DNA of 64,000 bases, from contig JARVKI010000089.1 of NCBI GenBank assembly GCA_036674765.1, forward strand, positions 62,001-126,000, given 5' to 3'. The notes under the pieces were generated by a model that searched no databases, was not told the origin of the DNA, and was given only the letters and a program-made list of their open reading frames with translations. This DNA comes from Seiridium cupressi. Taxonomy: Eukaryota > Ascomycota > Sordariomycetes > Amphisphaeriales > Sporocadaceae. Positions 11,680 to 20,656 of this stretch are shown here, piece after piece; within the stretch, counting starts at the first letter, position 1, and each line of letters opens with the position of its first letter. Position numbers and translations under genes: made by a program.

Positions 11680-13386
11680 TTATTCTCGTTGCTTCTGAGC
11701 TTCTAGTAAATGACTTAGAGGTCCTGTGGGGGCATCTTCACGTCCGACGGAAAGCTCAACCATGCGCAAGCCGGTCCCATCACTGAACTTCTCATCGGCC
11801 AGTATTGTAGCCAGCTCTGACCAGGTCTTCGCTGAGCCGACAAACGTGTCGCTGCTAGCACCAAAGAAGCTTGGTGCTTGCAGATATCGCCACGGTGCTA
11901 TGTCATTGTAAGCCTGGTTGCGTCCGTGGATGCATCTTTCAATCGTATATCCATCGTTATTGATCAAGACAACAATCACGTTGAGATTGTGTCGGATAAT
12001 CGTCGAGAGCTCCTGAGCTGTCATCTGGAAACTGCCATCCCCAATGAAAAGGATGGTCCGACCACTTTGGAGATCATGGTATTTCGACGATTGTATCAGC
12101 TCCTGTTGGGCCAAGGCTGCGCCTTGAGCGCCGGGTAGCATATATCCAATAGAAAGCCAAGTGACTGGAGTAAACACGCGAGTGTGCTTCGGCAAAGGCA
12201 TGGCCCTGACGCCATAGCCAGCAGTGCCCGTTTCTCCCAGAACGATGTCGCCGGGACGCAGGATATTAGCCAAAGTGCGCCACAATCGGTCTTGAGTCAG
12301 TGACTGGACGTCTGAAGATGTCGGGAGAGGGTCTTTCTGATCACGCGGCAGGCTAGGATAGGGGTCGTAACGCCAAGCGCTGGAGCCCTCCAACGTCTGG
12401 AGTAGTCGAGACAACGCGAACTTTGTAGAAATGTCTCGATGTTTCTTTCCGTCAAACTCTGTCTCCATGTCGGTAAAGGAAATGGTGACCTGTGGGCTGG
12501 GAATAGCTGAGTAAGCGAATGTGTTGGTGGAACTCCAATGAGGGCCAAAACACAGGATTAGATCGGCTCCTTCTATAAAGTTTCGGACCTCTAGATCATC
12601 GAAACGTCCCTTCCAGATGCCGTGAAAGTTGGGTATCGTCTCATCTAGTAATCCTTTGCCGAAGGACGTGGTCCACGTGGGCCAGTGAGTCGTCTCGACC
12701 AACCTTTGCACGTCCTGAATGATGCCCATAGGTCTAATCTCACCATCAACGAGTATAATAGGCTGCTTGGCCGAAAATACCTTCTTGATAATTTGGGTGA
12801 AAATGTCCTCATTGCCGGCAGTAGTTGTGGCTTCCGAAATCTCTATTGGCGACGAGATAGATCCTTCAGGGACTTCAATGCCGACCATATCCACGGGAAT
12901 CTCGATATATACTGGCCGACTGTGCAGTAGACATTGCCGTAGCGCCTCGTCAATCTGCTGTTGGCTTGTGCGGACGTCCCAGAGTCTAGTTTGTGCAACA
13001 GTGACATGTGAATGCATCTGGGCAAACCGTTTATACTCCCCGTCGTTGAACGTATGGTGAATCTTGAGCCGCGCATCTTGGGATGATCTTTCCGGTATAC
13101 CGACGATGTGAACCACAGGAGATCGTTCTGTATACGCCCCCGCAATGGCGTTGATGGCGGACAGCTCGCCCACACCGAACGTTGTGACCAGTGCACCAAT
13201 GCCCTTGATTCTTGCGTACGCGTCGGCGGCATAGGCAGCATTAAGCTCGTTCGTGTTGCCTACCCACCGCAAACCCGCGGGTTCCACATAATCCAGCACT
13301 TCGAGGTTATAGTCTCCTGGGACGCCATGCATCGAGCCGACGCCAAGCTGGCGAAGGCGCTGGAAGAGATAATCTGCGAGCTTCAT
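11680..13386 (-). CDS. ThDP-dependent 2-oxo-acid decarboxylase (pyruvate/phenylpyruvate/indolepyruvate type)
   Basis: Single exon of 568 aa from the ATG at 13386, the usual length for pyruvate decarboxylases. The N-terminal pyrimidine-binding domain has the catalytic Glu in NTNELNAAYAADAYAR. The His-His pair sits in KIHHTFNDGEYKRF. The C-terminal thiamine-diphosphate motif is GDGSFQMTAQELSTII...NNDGYTIE (GDG...NN). These residues are intact, so it should decarboxylate a 2-oxo acid to an aldehyde with ThDP and Mg2+ in the cytosol. Substrate cannot be read from sequence, but the divergent aromatic-type aminotransferase suggests phenylpyruvate, hydroxyphenylpyruvate or indolepyruvate (Ehrlich pathway, as with yeast ARO10). 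It shares a 411-base promoter region (ATG to ATG) with the aminotransferase. Primary fermentative pyruvate decarboxylase is the alternative. Confidence 0.92.
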   Translation of the reverse strand: MKLADYLFQRLRQLGVGSMHGVPGDYNLEVLDYVEPAGLRWVGNTNELNAAYAADAYARIKGIGALVTTFGVGELSAINAIAGAYTERSPVVHIVGIPERSSQDARLKIHHTFNDGEYKRFAQMHSHVTVAQTRLWDVRTSQQQIDEALRQCLLHSRPVYIEIPVDMVGIEVPEGSISSPIEISEATTTAGNEDIFTQIIKKVFSAKQPIILVDGEIRPMGIIQDVQRLVETTHWPTWTTSFGKGLLDETIPNFHGIWKGRFDDLEVRNFIEGADLILCFGPHWSSTNTFAYSAIPSPQVTISFTDMETEFDGKKHRDISTKFALSRLLQTLEGSSAWRYDPYPSLPRDQKDPLPTSSDVQSLTQDRLWRTLANILRPGDIVLGETGTAGYGVRAMPLPKHTRVFTPVTWLSIGYMLPGAQGAALAQQELIQSSKYHDLQSGRTILFIGDGSFQMTAQELSTIIRHNLNVIVVLINNDGYTIERCIHGRNQAYNDIAPWRYLQAPSFFGASSDTFVGSAKTWSELATILADEKFSDGTGLRMVELSVGREDAPTGPLSHLLEAQKQRE

Positions 13387-13797
13387 GTCAAATAAAGAAT
13401 GTGTTAATGTGATGTGTCTGCTTGAGTACTATTCGGCAAGGAAAAAACAGGTGCATCGACTTTTGTAGCATTTAAGCTTTGAGCTCGTGATGCAAGTTGA
13501 CCCTTGACTCGTTTCTGAGGGGTGGCACGGAGTAATGAGCCGCTGCCAGCCGCTAGTCCGATGACTCCATTGGTCACCACTCCGATACTCCGACAAGCTC
13601 AAAAGTGTAAACTAATCACTACTCCGAGAGCACATGATGCCTATGGAGATTTCCCATTCTTCTGTCATACCTGCATATACTTAGAAAATATTTAAAGGGT
13701 ATCATGGACTAAATTCCTGAAGTCATCCATTCACTATTTCATTTCCATTCTAATTCTAGTCTGCACGATATTGACTGCCATATATATACCTAAACCC
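13387..13797. promoter_or_regulatory. Bidirectional promoter, decarboxylase/aminotransferase
   Basis: Region between the divergent ATGs at 13386 (minus) and 13798 (plus). Within about 100 bases there are five ACTCCG or AGTCCG elements: 13533-13528 (minus strand), 13555-13562, 13579-13586, 13587-13594 and 13621-13628. Two GCCGCT(G/A) elements lie just upstream (13539-13554). This density suggests a Zn2Cys6 control region serving both genes. Confidence 0.55.
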
Positions 13798-15345
13798 ATG
13801 ACACAGCACTCTATGTTGTTCCAAAAAAGAGTCGCAGAATACCAGGCGTACCGCGCACAGTCAGAATCTCTGCCTGCGGGATCTGCGCCGTACACATGTT
13901 CAAGCTCCTTCAAACTTCAAAAGCGGGGGCTTAAACCAAAGGCAAAACGATGGGATCACCGACTTAGCCTTGTAAGCCGCAGTCAGAAGAATTCACCGTT
14001 GAAACATGCATCCCGTAGTTATGGGACAAACATGATCATCCTGGGAACGGCTCGTCCAGCACCGCAGTACTACCCCTGGGAGGGGATGACGATGCAATGT
14101 TTCAACAACAAGCTGGTTCAATCAAACGGGCATTCCACCTCTTCCTCTATGTCTTGTGTCAAGGGAGAAGAGGAGTATGACCTCGATATCGCCATGAATT
14201 ACGGCTTTTCTGCTGGATCCCCACAGACTCTGCGATACATAACAGAACATGTTGAAATGGTTCACAATCCGCCTTACGAGGACTGGGAAAGTTGCTTGAC
14301 GTGCGGTACCACTTCAGCACTGGAGATAGCTCTGAGGGTTTTCTGCAACCTGGGCGATACCGTTCTTGTGGAGAACTACACATACACAGGTACCATCTCA
14401 TCGATCCATGCCCAGGGCCTCAACGCCTTAGGCGTGGAAATGGACCAATATGGGTTGTCGCCTCCAGATCTCAACGAGAAACTCGAGAACTGGGACCTCA
14501 GTAAGGGACCTAAGCCATTCGTCTTATATACGATCCCGACTGGACAGAATCCAACCGGCATAACCCAGAGCATAGAGCGGCGTAGAGAGATATACGAGGT
14601 GGCAGTCAGGCATGATCTCTACATCTTCGAGGACGATCCGTACTACTTTCTCCAAATGACGGGACCAGAAGGCTACGCTTCAGGAACCGCAGGGCTAGCT
14701 GCCGACGACTATCTAGCGCAGTTACCTCCATCATATCTCTCCCTGGACCAATGCGGTCGTGTCCTCCGCATGGACTCCACTTCCAAGATCCTGGCCCCTG
14801 GTCTCCGGTGTGGTTGGATCACAGCTTGTGCTCAGATAACGGAGAAGTTTGCTTCGTCCGCGGAGGTCGGCGTCCTAGCGCCCAGCGGACCCTCCCAGGT
14901 CATGCTGTACAAGCTGTTAGACCAAACTTGGGGCCACACAGGGTTCGTCGAATGGCTGAGCACCTTGTCTCATCAGTATCTCGTGAGGCGCGATACGCTA
15001 GTTAAAGCTTGTGCGAAGTCATTGCCGCTTGATATCTGCCGTTGGGAAGTCCCCTCAGCTGGAATGTTCTTGTGGATTTCGGTTGACGTGACAAAGCATC
15101 CAGCTTTCGTCCGAAACACCAATGGGAATGGCTCAGGAGATCTGGTTCTGGATATCGAAGATGGGGTTTTCAGAAGGTCCCAAGAGAACGGAGTGCTGAT
15201 CAGCAAAGGGAGCTGGTTTGCTGTGGATCACAATTCAGCGCAGGAAGTGTTTTTCCGTCTTACATTTGCGGCTGCGCCGGAAGAATTACTCAACCAAGGG
15301 ATTGAAGGTTTTGCAAAAGCTGTATGCTCGGAATTCAAAGAATAG
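13798..15345 (+). CDS. Class I/II aminotransferase, aromatic amino acid (ARO8-like) type
   Basis: Single exon; the first ATG in the open frame is at 13798 and gives 515 aa, close to fungal Aro8/Aro9-type enzymes. Fold type I PLP motifs are present: PTGQNPTGIT (substrate-carboxylate Asn), EDDPYYFLQM (Asp and Tyr contacting PLP) and MDSTSKILAPGLRCGW with the Schiff-base Lys and phosphate-binding Arg. The mid-region CGTTSALEIALRVF is the usual phosphate-cup helix. It should transfer the amino group of an aromatic or similar amino acid to 2-oxoglutarate, yielding the 2-oxo acid that the divergent decarboxylase could use. The first ~40 residues are poorly conserved in look and no targeting signal is obvious. 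Kynurenine/2-aminoadipate aminotransferase activity is an alternative within the same family. Confidence 0.9.
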   Translation: MTQHSMLFQKRVAEYQAYRAQSESLPAGSAPYTCSSSFKLQKRGLKPKAKRWDHRLSLVSRSQKNSPLKHASRSYGTNMIILGTARPAPQYYPWEGMTMQCFNNKLVQSNGHSTSSSMSCVKGEEEYDLDIAMNYGFSAGSPQTLRYITEHVEMVHNPPYEDWESCLTCGTTSALEIALRVFCNLGDTVLVENYTYTGTISSIHAQGLNALGVEMDQYGLSPPDLNEKLENWDLSKGPKPFVLYTIPTGQNPTGITQSIERRREIYEVAVRHDLYIFEDDPYYFLQMTGPEGYASGTAGLAADDYLAQLPPSYLSLDQCGRVLRMDSTSKILAPGLRCGWITACAQITEKFASSAEVGVLAPSGPSQVMLYKLLDQTWGHTGFVEWLSTLSHQYLVRRDTLVKACAKSLPLDICRWEVPSAGMFLWISVDVTKHPAFVRNTNGNGSGDLVLDIEDGVFRRSQENGVLISKGSWFAVDHNSAQEVFFRLTFAAAPEELLNQGIEGFAKAVCSEFKE

Positions 15346-16329
15346 GATACCTTTACGGGAAACTCCCACACGTTTAGCAGTTCGCGCAATGCTAGAAGGT
15401 CTCTCGCCCATGAAAATTAAAGCTTATCAGTGACCATTATTGTAATGACTACCACTGTATTTTAAGAAACACATGTTAGTAACGTACTGGTTCAGCCACT
15501 TCCTACATGTACACAATGAATCAGGTCGAAGAGATGATATGTCCAGCTTACAGTGAAAGCTACAAAAACATTACAATTTGCCGTGCCAATTGGTATAGAG
15601 ATGGGATACCTCAAGCACTATAGGGTTTTGCGTACAGAGACCGCTCAATATGTGTAACCAAACTTGAATACGAGGATCCTTGGCTGAAGGGCACAGCCAC
15701 TTCGCTGCGGGTTCCTTGGATAAAAGCAACCTGAGCACAAACCGTTCGACGCCTAGTGTAGCTAGTCCAAAAGTCTTTTCTTCCCAGCGTCATTTGCCGG
15801 CCGCAAGATACAAATCAATCGGTTTCGGGTTTATATGTAGTTTAAGTGAGTAATATTATGAGCGAGAGACTTAGACGAAGGTATCTGGCTTTCTGACAAT
15901 ATTGCTCGGTTTGGGCATAACGGTGTGTAGGGCGGGCATGTCCGCCGGTCCCCCACTCCTCTTGTTGTGAGTCGTTACTTCCAGGCTCAAATATCGGGTC
16001 CTGACCAGCCACTGGTGTGCCAAAGCGCCATTCCTCTTGGCAGAACCCCAGCTGCAAGAGCGCCGGGCACCATTCACTCAACCAGCGCCTATATGACAGC
16101 CAAGCTAATCGCAGCCAGCCAGTAAACCAGGACCGGAACACCTGATGTGGCCCAGCCAGAAAAGTGCTGCTATTCTTTAGCTGTCAGCTTCAAGCACGAT
16201 ATTCCTTCAGCCCGCATCATTAACTCTTCACCTCGTCTCATCCGGCCTTAGAACTCTCGTGATCTCCCTATAATCGGTTCTCCATTGGCTCCTGCATTTC
16301 TTAACCTGGACCTCGGAGGAGGAAACGAA
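15346..16329. other. Intergenic region
   Basis: 3' flank of the aminotransferase followed by DNA with only short unsupported frames (one 99-codon minus-strand frame at 16141-15842 resembles nothing known). No repeat or RNA gene was recognised. Confidence 0.45.
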
Positions 16330-16780
16330 TGAGATCAACATCCGTCTAGCGACCGACGTGAACATCTTGAGTTACGCGATTCCCTCCCACAGATGAGGCG
16401 ATTTTCAAGGTAGAGTCTCTTATGAGGACATCATCAGCAATTGACAGGAGACAAAGAAAGGCTTTGCCAATCTTGTAAGTTATTGTAGACAGAGTGAACG
16501 TGAGGGGCTGCGATATGCGTGGATTAACACTTGCTGCATTAACAAATTCAGTAACACTGAACTTTCTGAGGCAGTTACTTCGATTTTCTCGTACTACGAA
16601 CGATCCAAGGTTTATTATGTATTCCTAGAGGACATTAATAGCGAATCGCATTCCAGAATTACGAATGAGCGATTTCTCTTAGCCTTCCCGGAGGCAGAGT
16701 GGTTCACACCCCTGTAAGAATCGTGGATCTGCTTAAACCGCAAAATGGTGGCCGGAAACTTATATGAGGAAACGGTGTCC
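16330..16780 (+). pseudogene. HET-domain gene relic with Trp-to-stop changes
   Basis: One reading frame carries a HET-domain core: EINIRLATDVNILSYAIPSH, then a TGA at 16394-16396 where the family has the Trp of SHRWG. VSYEDIISN follows, then a second TGA at 16442-16444, then KKGFANLVSYCRQ, GLRYAWINTCCINKFSNTEL, SEAVTSIFSYYERSKVYYVF and EAEWFTPL. A TAA at 16715-16717 comes where RGWTLQEL normally follows. HET proteins trigger heterokaryon incompatibility; this fragment lacks a proper start and the C-terminal half and is interrupted, so it is a dead remnant. The downstream DNA turns strongly AT-rich. Confidence 0.8.
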
Positions 16781-18404
16781 CTTAAATGGCCGCTGTTAAT
16801 GATTCCATTAGGGGGTGTCCTTTTCTATCGTTTACAAGGATTTTATTATCCCGAATTTTATTCCCGTTTTTGAAATATTTTTATATAGATACAAGTTATG
16901 TAAGAAGGAAATTAAAAAGAAAAAAGATTATGAAAATAAAAAAAGGACCTCCGGGGGTCGAAGTTTAGTTGCCATGAGGATGCAGGCCATACCATTGCGT
17001 TAGTTTTCCGAAGACAAAACATATTGACTCAAAAAGGATAATATTGACTCAACGAAAATATGCGCTCCCACGAATTTTTTGCAGAGGCCTATGTCACGCG
17101 CAGGACGTCTAAAACTCTATCTGGCGAGGAATCGGTTGACAATGGCAAAAGCAGGCCACCGTGCCTTGGGCATGGAAAAGGCTGCCGATAGTAGTAAAGC
17201 TGGAGCCAGACTCTTTTTGAAGTATACCTAGTATTGAAGTAATCACCGCTTCCAAGTCGTTGCGGAAATATAAACCTCAACTTTCACAATCTTCTTCTGG
17301 TCGCAGCGTAAAACTCCGAGACAATAAAAAATATGTCATGGTCCCCAATTGGATAAAGACTTCAAAAACTGTTCTTCAAAACCCATGTGATGCCTCGGTA
17401 TAGAGATGGAACGAAGCTTATGAGGTGAATTAAGTGATTGATTGAGTATCAGAAGGGTGCCAGAGGCAGGATGAGGTAGCTACTCTATATGTAGTGGATG
17501 AGAAGCACGATAATTCAGGTGGCTGAAGCCCCTATTCTAACACTCAGTACTGAGTACTTTGTCATTGGCACCGAGTTCACTGGTGACTTACATACTGCCG
17601 CAAGGGCTCATATGCGGGCCCACTAAGCATACTGAGAACCCAGACACAAGGTCTAGGCGCTAGCATGCCCTGCAAGGATGAAGAGAGCAAGAAAGGGATC
17701 GAGGAATCGGCGAGGGAGGCAGCTCGTTTTATACTTCGGATGCCATTGGAAGGCACGATTTCATGGGAACTTTCTGCTTTCTGACGTGTATGCGTTTCGC
17801 AATCTCGAAATGACATGATGTTAGTTGAGGTATTCCTGACCGTTGCGCCATTGCGACTTTTATTAGGTGATAATGATGTTATAGTTCAGTCAGTTATTAG
17901 GTCCAATATCCTCCCACCAATGTCTCATCAAACGGCAACAAGGTATCTGGAAAAGCGCGGCTCGGATCACAGATGACACCAGCGCAAATATTTACATGCT
18001 TCCAAGCTAAAAAGAGAAAGGGTCTCTATCTCGAGAAAACTATTTTCGAAGTGCCCTTTCAGATGCAATCTCGCTTTTCCTTCAGCAACCCTGAATTGCA
18101 GTTTGCTTGGTCAAAAAAGTCAATCCAGACAGCGAGATGGCTGCCATGGGTAGTTTCTGCAGCCCAGCATACGGCTCGGCATACTTGCTAAGTTTCCAAT
18201 CCCATGACGTCGGAATGACTTCAGACCAAACGTCACCCAAGGTCTGGAACATCGTGCATTGTCGTAGCCTGTAGCATCGAGAGTCTGTTTCCCTGCTCGG
18301 GCAATCACGAAGAAAGCACTCCAGCAACTTCAAGGTTCAATCAGATTGGATTAGAATGACTTACTCCCTAGCAAGTTCCATTTCGCGTCTTCTTCCTATA
18401 AGAA
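16781..18404. other. AT-rich intergenic stretch
   Basis: Contains A/T-rich DNA at 16830-17060, including a short direct repeat (ATATTGACTCAA at 17021 and 17041). Elsewhere only unsupported short frames. The N-terminal exon or exons of the membrane protein that follows may lie in the last part, but I could not place them. Confidence 0.4.
17021..17052. repeat. 12-bp direct repeat, 20-bp period
   Basis: ATATTGACTCAA occurs at 17021-17032 and 17041-17052 within AT-rich DNA. Probably incidental local duplication. Confidence 0.35.
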
Positions 18405-19061
18405 AGCTGCTTCAGAACCCAGGCGACCTGCTGGGCTGCTACCAAGGGAGGTCAGTGCGACTCTAGATCGTATGGAGTCTTCCTCCAGGGAGGTGCGCAA
18501 GAAAGCACTGCGACACTAGGCAGCGATAGCTTTTCCACCAATCCTTCGTCATCAAGAGACACTGGTTTAGGAAGCAATGACGGAGAGATGAGTACCGGCG
18601 CAAAGGCTGGAATCAGTGCTGGTGCCGGCGCGGGGGGTCTCGCCCTAATGGGCGCCGCGGTCTTCTTCCTCATAGGTCGAAGGCGACGGCGCGATCCAGT
18701 GGACCCTACAGACCAACCCGAAATGACTAGTGGTAGTATCCCGGGTTGGAAACCACTCGCAATGCCAAATCATCATTCACACATTGACGGGCGGGAGGTC
18801 TTGTACTCGGACCGTGCCGCTACCCTCGCGGCCGCGATGGAAGGAGGCGGTGCACAGTCTGAATCGCACAAGAGCTACGAAGATGCCCGATCTAGCGTCA
18901 TCAGTCCGTTCAGTCGCGGGGCACACGAGATGGGCAGAACAACTGAGAGTATTGACTGTGAGGCCGGGCTTATACATGAGCATCATGAGATGCCAGGCCC
19001 GGTGTATTACGAGATGCCGTCGCCACCGGATGCGAGTTATTCGCTGACTCCCGGTAGGTGA
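18405..19061 (+). CDS. Single-pass membrane protein, C-terminal part only
   Basis: An ATG at 18588 gives 157 aa, but the frame is open back to about 18405 and that stretch looks coding (Cys-containing, then Ser/Thr-rich: SDSFSTNPSSSRDTGLGSN). This fits the last exon of a fungal wall-sensor-like membrane protein: extracellular Cys-rich part, Ser/Thr stalk, one transmembrane helix (GLALMGAAVFFLIG, about residues 16-30 from 18588), a basic stop-transfer RRRRR and a cytoplasmic tail rich in His, Ser and Pro. The signal-peptide exon was not found; a TAA near 18402 blocks the frame. Either an upstream intron hides it or the gene is truncated. Family not recognised with certainty. Confidence 0.55.
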   Translation, partial: SCFRTQATCWAATKGGQCDSRSYGVFLQGGAQESTATLGSDSFSTNPSSSRDTGLGSNDGEMSTGAKAGISAGAGAGGLALMGAAVFFLIGRRRRRDPVDPTDQPEMTSGSIPGWKPLAMPNHHSHIDGREVLYSDRAATLAAAMEGGGAQSESHKSYEDARSSVISPFSRGAHEMGRTTESIDCEAGLIHEHHEMPGPVYYEMPSPPDASYSLTPGR

Positions 19062-19789
19062 TGTGGAGTTGTAGTCGTGTAAGTGGCTCTATACCTCGAA
19101 ATTTAGGTTGTCCACTCTGGAATTAGTTCTAATAATCTTAATATCGTGGATTGAGGATTCTAATGTGCGTATAAGTGCACATAATGTATGATGCTGCAGC
19201 CTGGTTGGAACGCGGGTGACTGAACTACGTACTCCACTGCATTAGCTCAAGGATATAGGTCATCCACCCGGTCTAATTCGTTCTTGCATTACTAGTGTTG
19301 CTTTCCAATCCGGACTGCAGCTTAGGTACTCTTTCGCCTCGATAAATGGCTATTTTAGGATAGAGCAGTACCGGCGCACTACGGCATAGGAATGTACTCA
19401 AAAGATCATACCGGTCTAATAGATGTATTCTATAAAAACGTATTATTCTCCATTCTCACTTTCCATCCGACCACGGCCTTTGGTATAAGATACAATGCAT
19501 TACGTGCCAGACAGCCACAGTTCATCAAACAATGCTGAGACCAGAGCGCTAGTGTGTGATCTTGGAATCCCGCAACATTTCTCCCGCTGCGTACCAACGA
19601 CAACAGCGCTTAAATAGATCAGTACTATGCTCTGTACTGTTTGCACTGCATGTTCTCTTCGATGCCAAGCACTGACGATCACGTTCATCTGCCATTGGAA
19701 CGTGCCTTTGGCTGGTCATTCGGAACAATAATTACCCAGCCAGAGGAACTAGGCCCTGAAGTGGTATTCACTCTCTGCCTCCTCATAAC
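19062..19789. other. Intergenic region between convergent genes
   Basis: 3' flanks of two membrane-protein genes; only short unsupported frames and nothing recognisable. Confidence 0.45.
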
Positions 19790-20656
19790 TCATGGCACAG
19801 ACCAAGCATTTGTCCACGCTGCGGAGTCGCACTGTTCGTTGGTTGTATCATTGCTCGGAAAGATCTGGCCGCCTGCCCCGTACTTGAGAGTGTTGCCGAA
19901 GCACTGGGCTGGCCAATCCGTCTCAAAGCGATTACGCCAACATACGGCATTGCAGATGTTTGCCTTCCCGCTCTTGATGTCCGCCTCGTTGTTCTTGTTG
20001 TATTGAGCGCACAGGTCGATACAAGCATCCAGGCTTGCGACTGCCACGTTGACGGTCTCCGGAACGGATTGAACGAGGAATGCGTCGTTGCAAAGCTTTC
20101 GGTACTGATAGGTGCTATCACCCAAAGCAGTGTATTGGGTGTTGTTTGACGATGGACAATCGCGGTACAGGGTCGTTGAGGACCCGACAACCTGGGTCGT
20201 AGTCAACTCGGCGCTGTTTGTCGACGTCGTGGCAAGACTGGTCATAGAAGAGAGGTCCGAGGCCACAGTGGCAGTAGATCCTGTGGCGCTCGTGGGTGTA
20301 GACGCTACAGTATTCGCGGGCGAAGGCGCTGTCGTTCCAGCCGGCGCGACGCTATCCGTGTTCTTCTTCGACATGGTTGCGCCAACACCTCCTCCCACTC
20401 CAGCTCCTATCACGATGATGACCGCGGCAACGACTAGCGTCCAGAATAGCCACGGAACAAGCCCGCAGATGTCGCGCTTTTTGGGTTCCTGACTATGGGG
20501 ACTAGCGTATACATTTTCGGGAGCATCCGAGTAGGCTGGAGGCTTCCATTGCTCAGGGAGAACTTCTGGGTAGTTCCCGTCCCCGTGGACCACTTGCAGC
20601 GACGACCCTCTGTCCGGAGCGACTTCGAGGTCCGAATAGGGTGGTCTGTCGACCAT
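19790..20656 (-). CDS. Type II single-pass membrane protein with Cys-rich C-terminal domain
   Basis: Single exon, 288 aa from the ATG at 20656; an upstream TTG-started extension is open but unlikely to be used. The N-terminal ~65 residues are Pro-rich and contain a PPxY-type motif (WKPPAYSD). One transmembrane helix follows (VPWLFWTLVVAAVIIVIGAG, about residues 70-90). Then comes a Ser/Thr/Ala stalk (about 95-165) and a C-terminal domain of about 120 residues with eight or more Cys (DCPSSNN, KLCNDAF, ACIDLC, CNAVCW, QCFGNT, EQCDSAAW). The charge pattern puts the Cys-rich domain outside. This layout is common among uncharacterised ascomycete surface proteins; the Cys pattern recalls PAN/apple-like folds but I cannot confirm this. 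The PPxY motif could recruit a Rsp5-type ubiquitin ligase (inference). Confidence 0.75.
   Translation of the reverse strand: MVDRPPYSDLEVAPDRGSSLQVVHGDGNYPEVLPEQWKPPAYSDAPENVYASPHSQEPKKRDICGLVPWLFWTLVVAAVIIVIGAGVGGGVGATMSKKNTDSVAPAGTTAPSPANTVASTPTSATGSTATVASDLSSMTSLATTSTNSAELTTTQVVGSSTTLYRDCPSSNNTQYTALGDSTYQYRKLCNDAFLVQSVPETVNVAVASLDACIDLCAQYNKNNEADIKSGKANICNAVCWRNRFETDWPAQCFGNTLKYGAGGQIFPSNDTTNEQCDSAAWTNAWSVP

Noticed and set aside
14159..15206. Antisense and alternate-frame ORFs over the aminotransferase
   Set aside because: Shadows of a well-supported gene.
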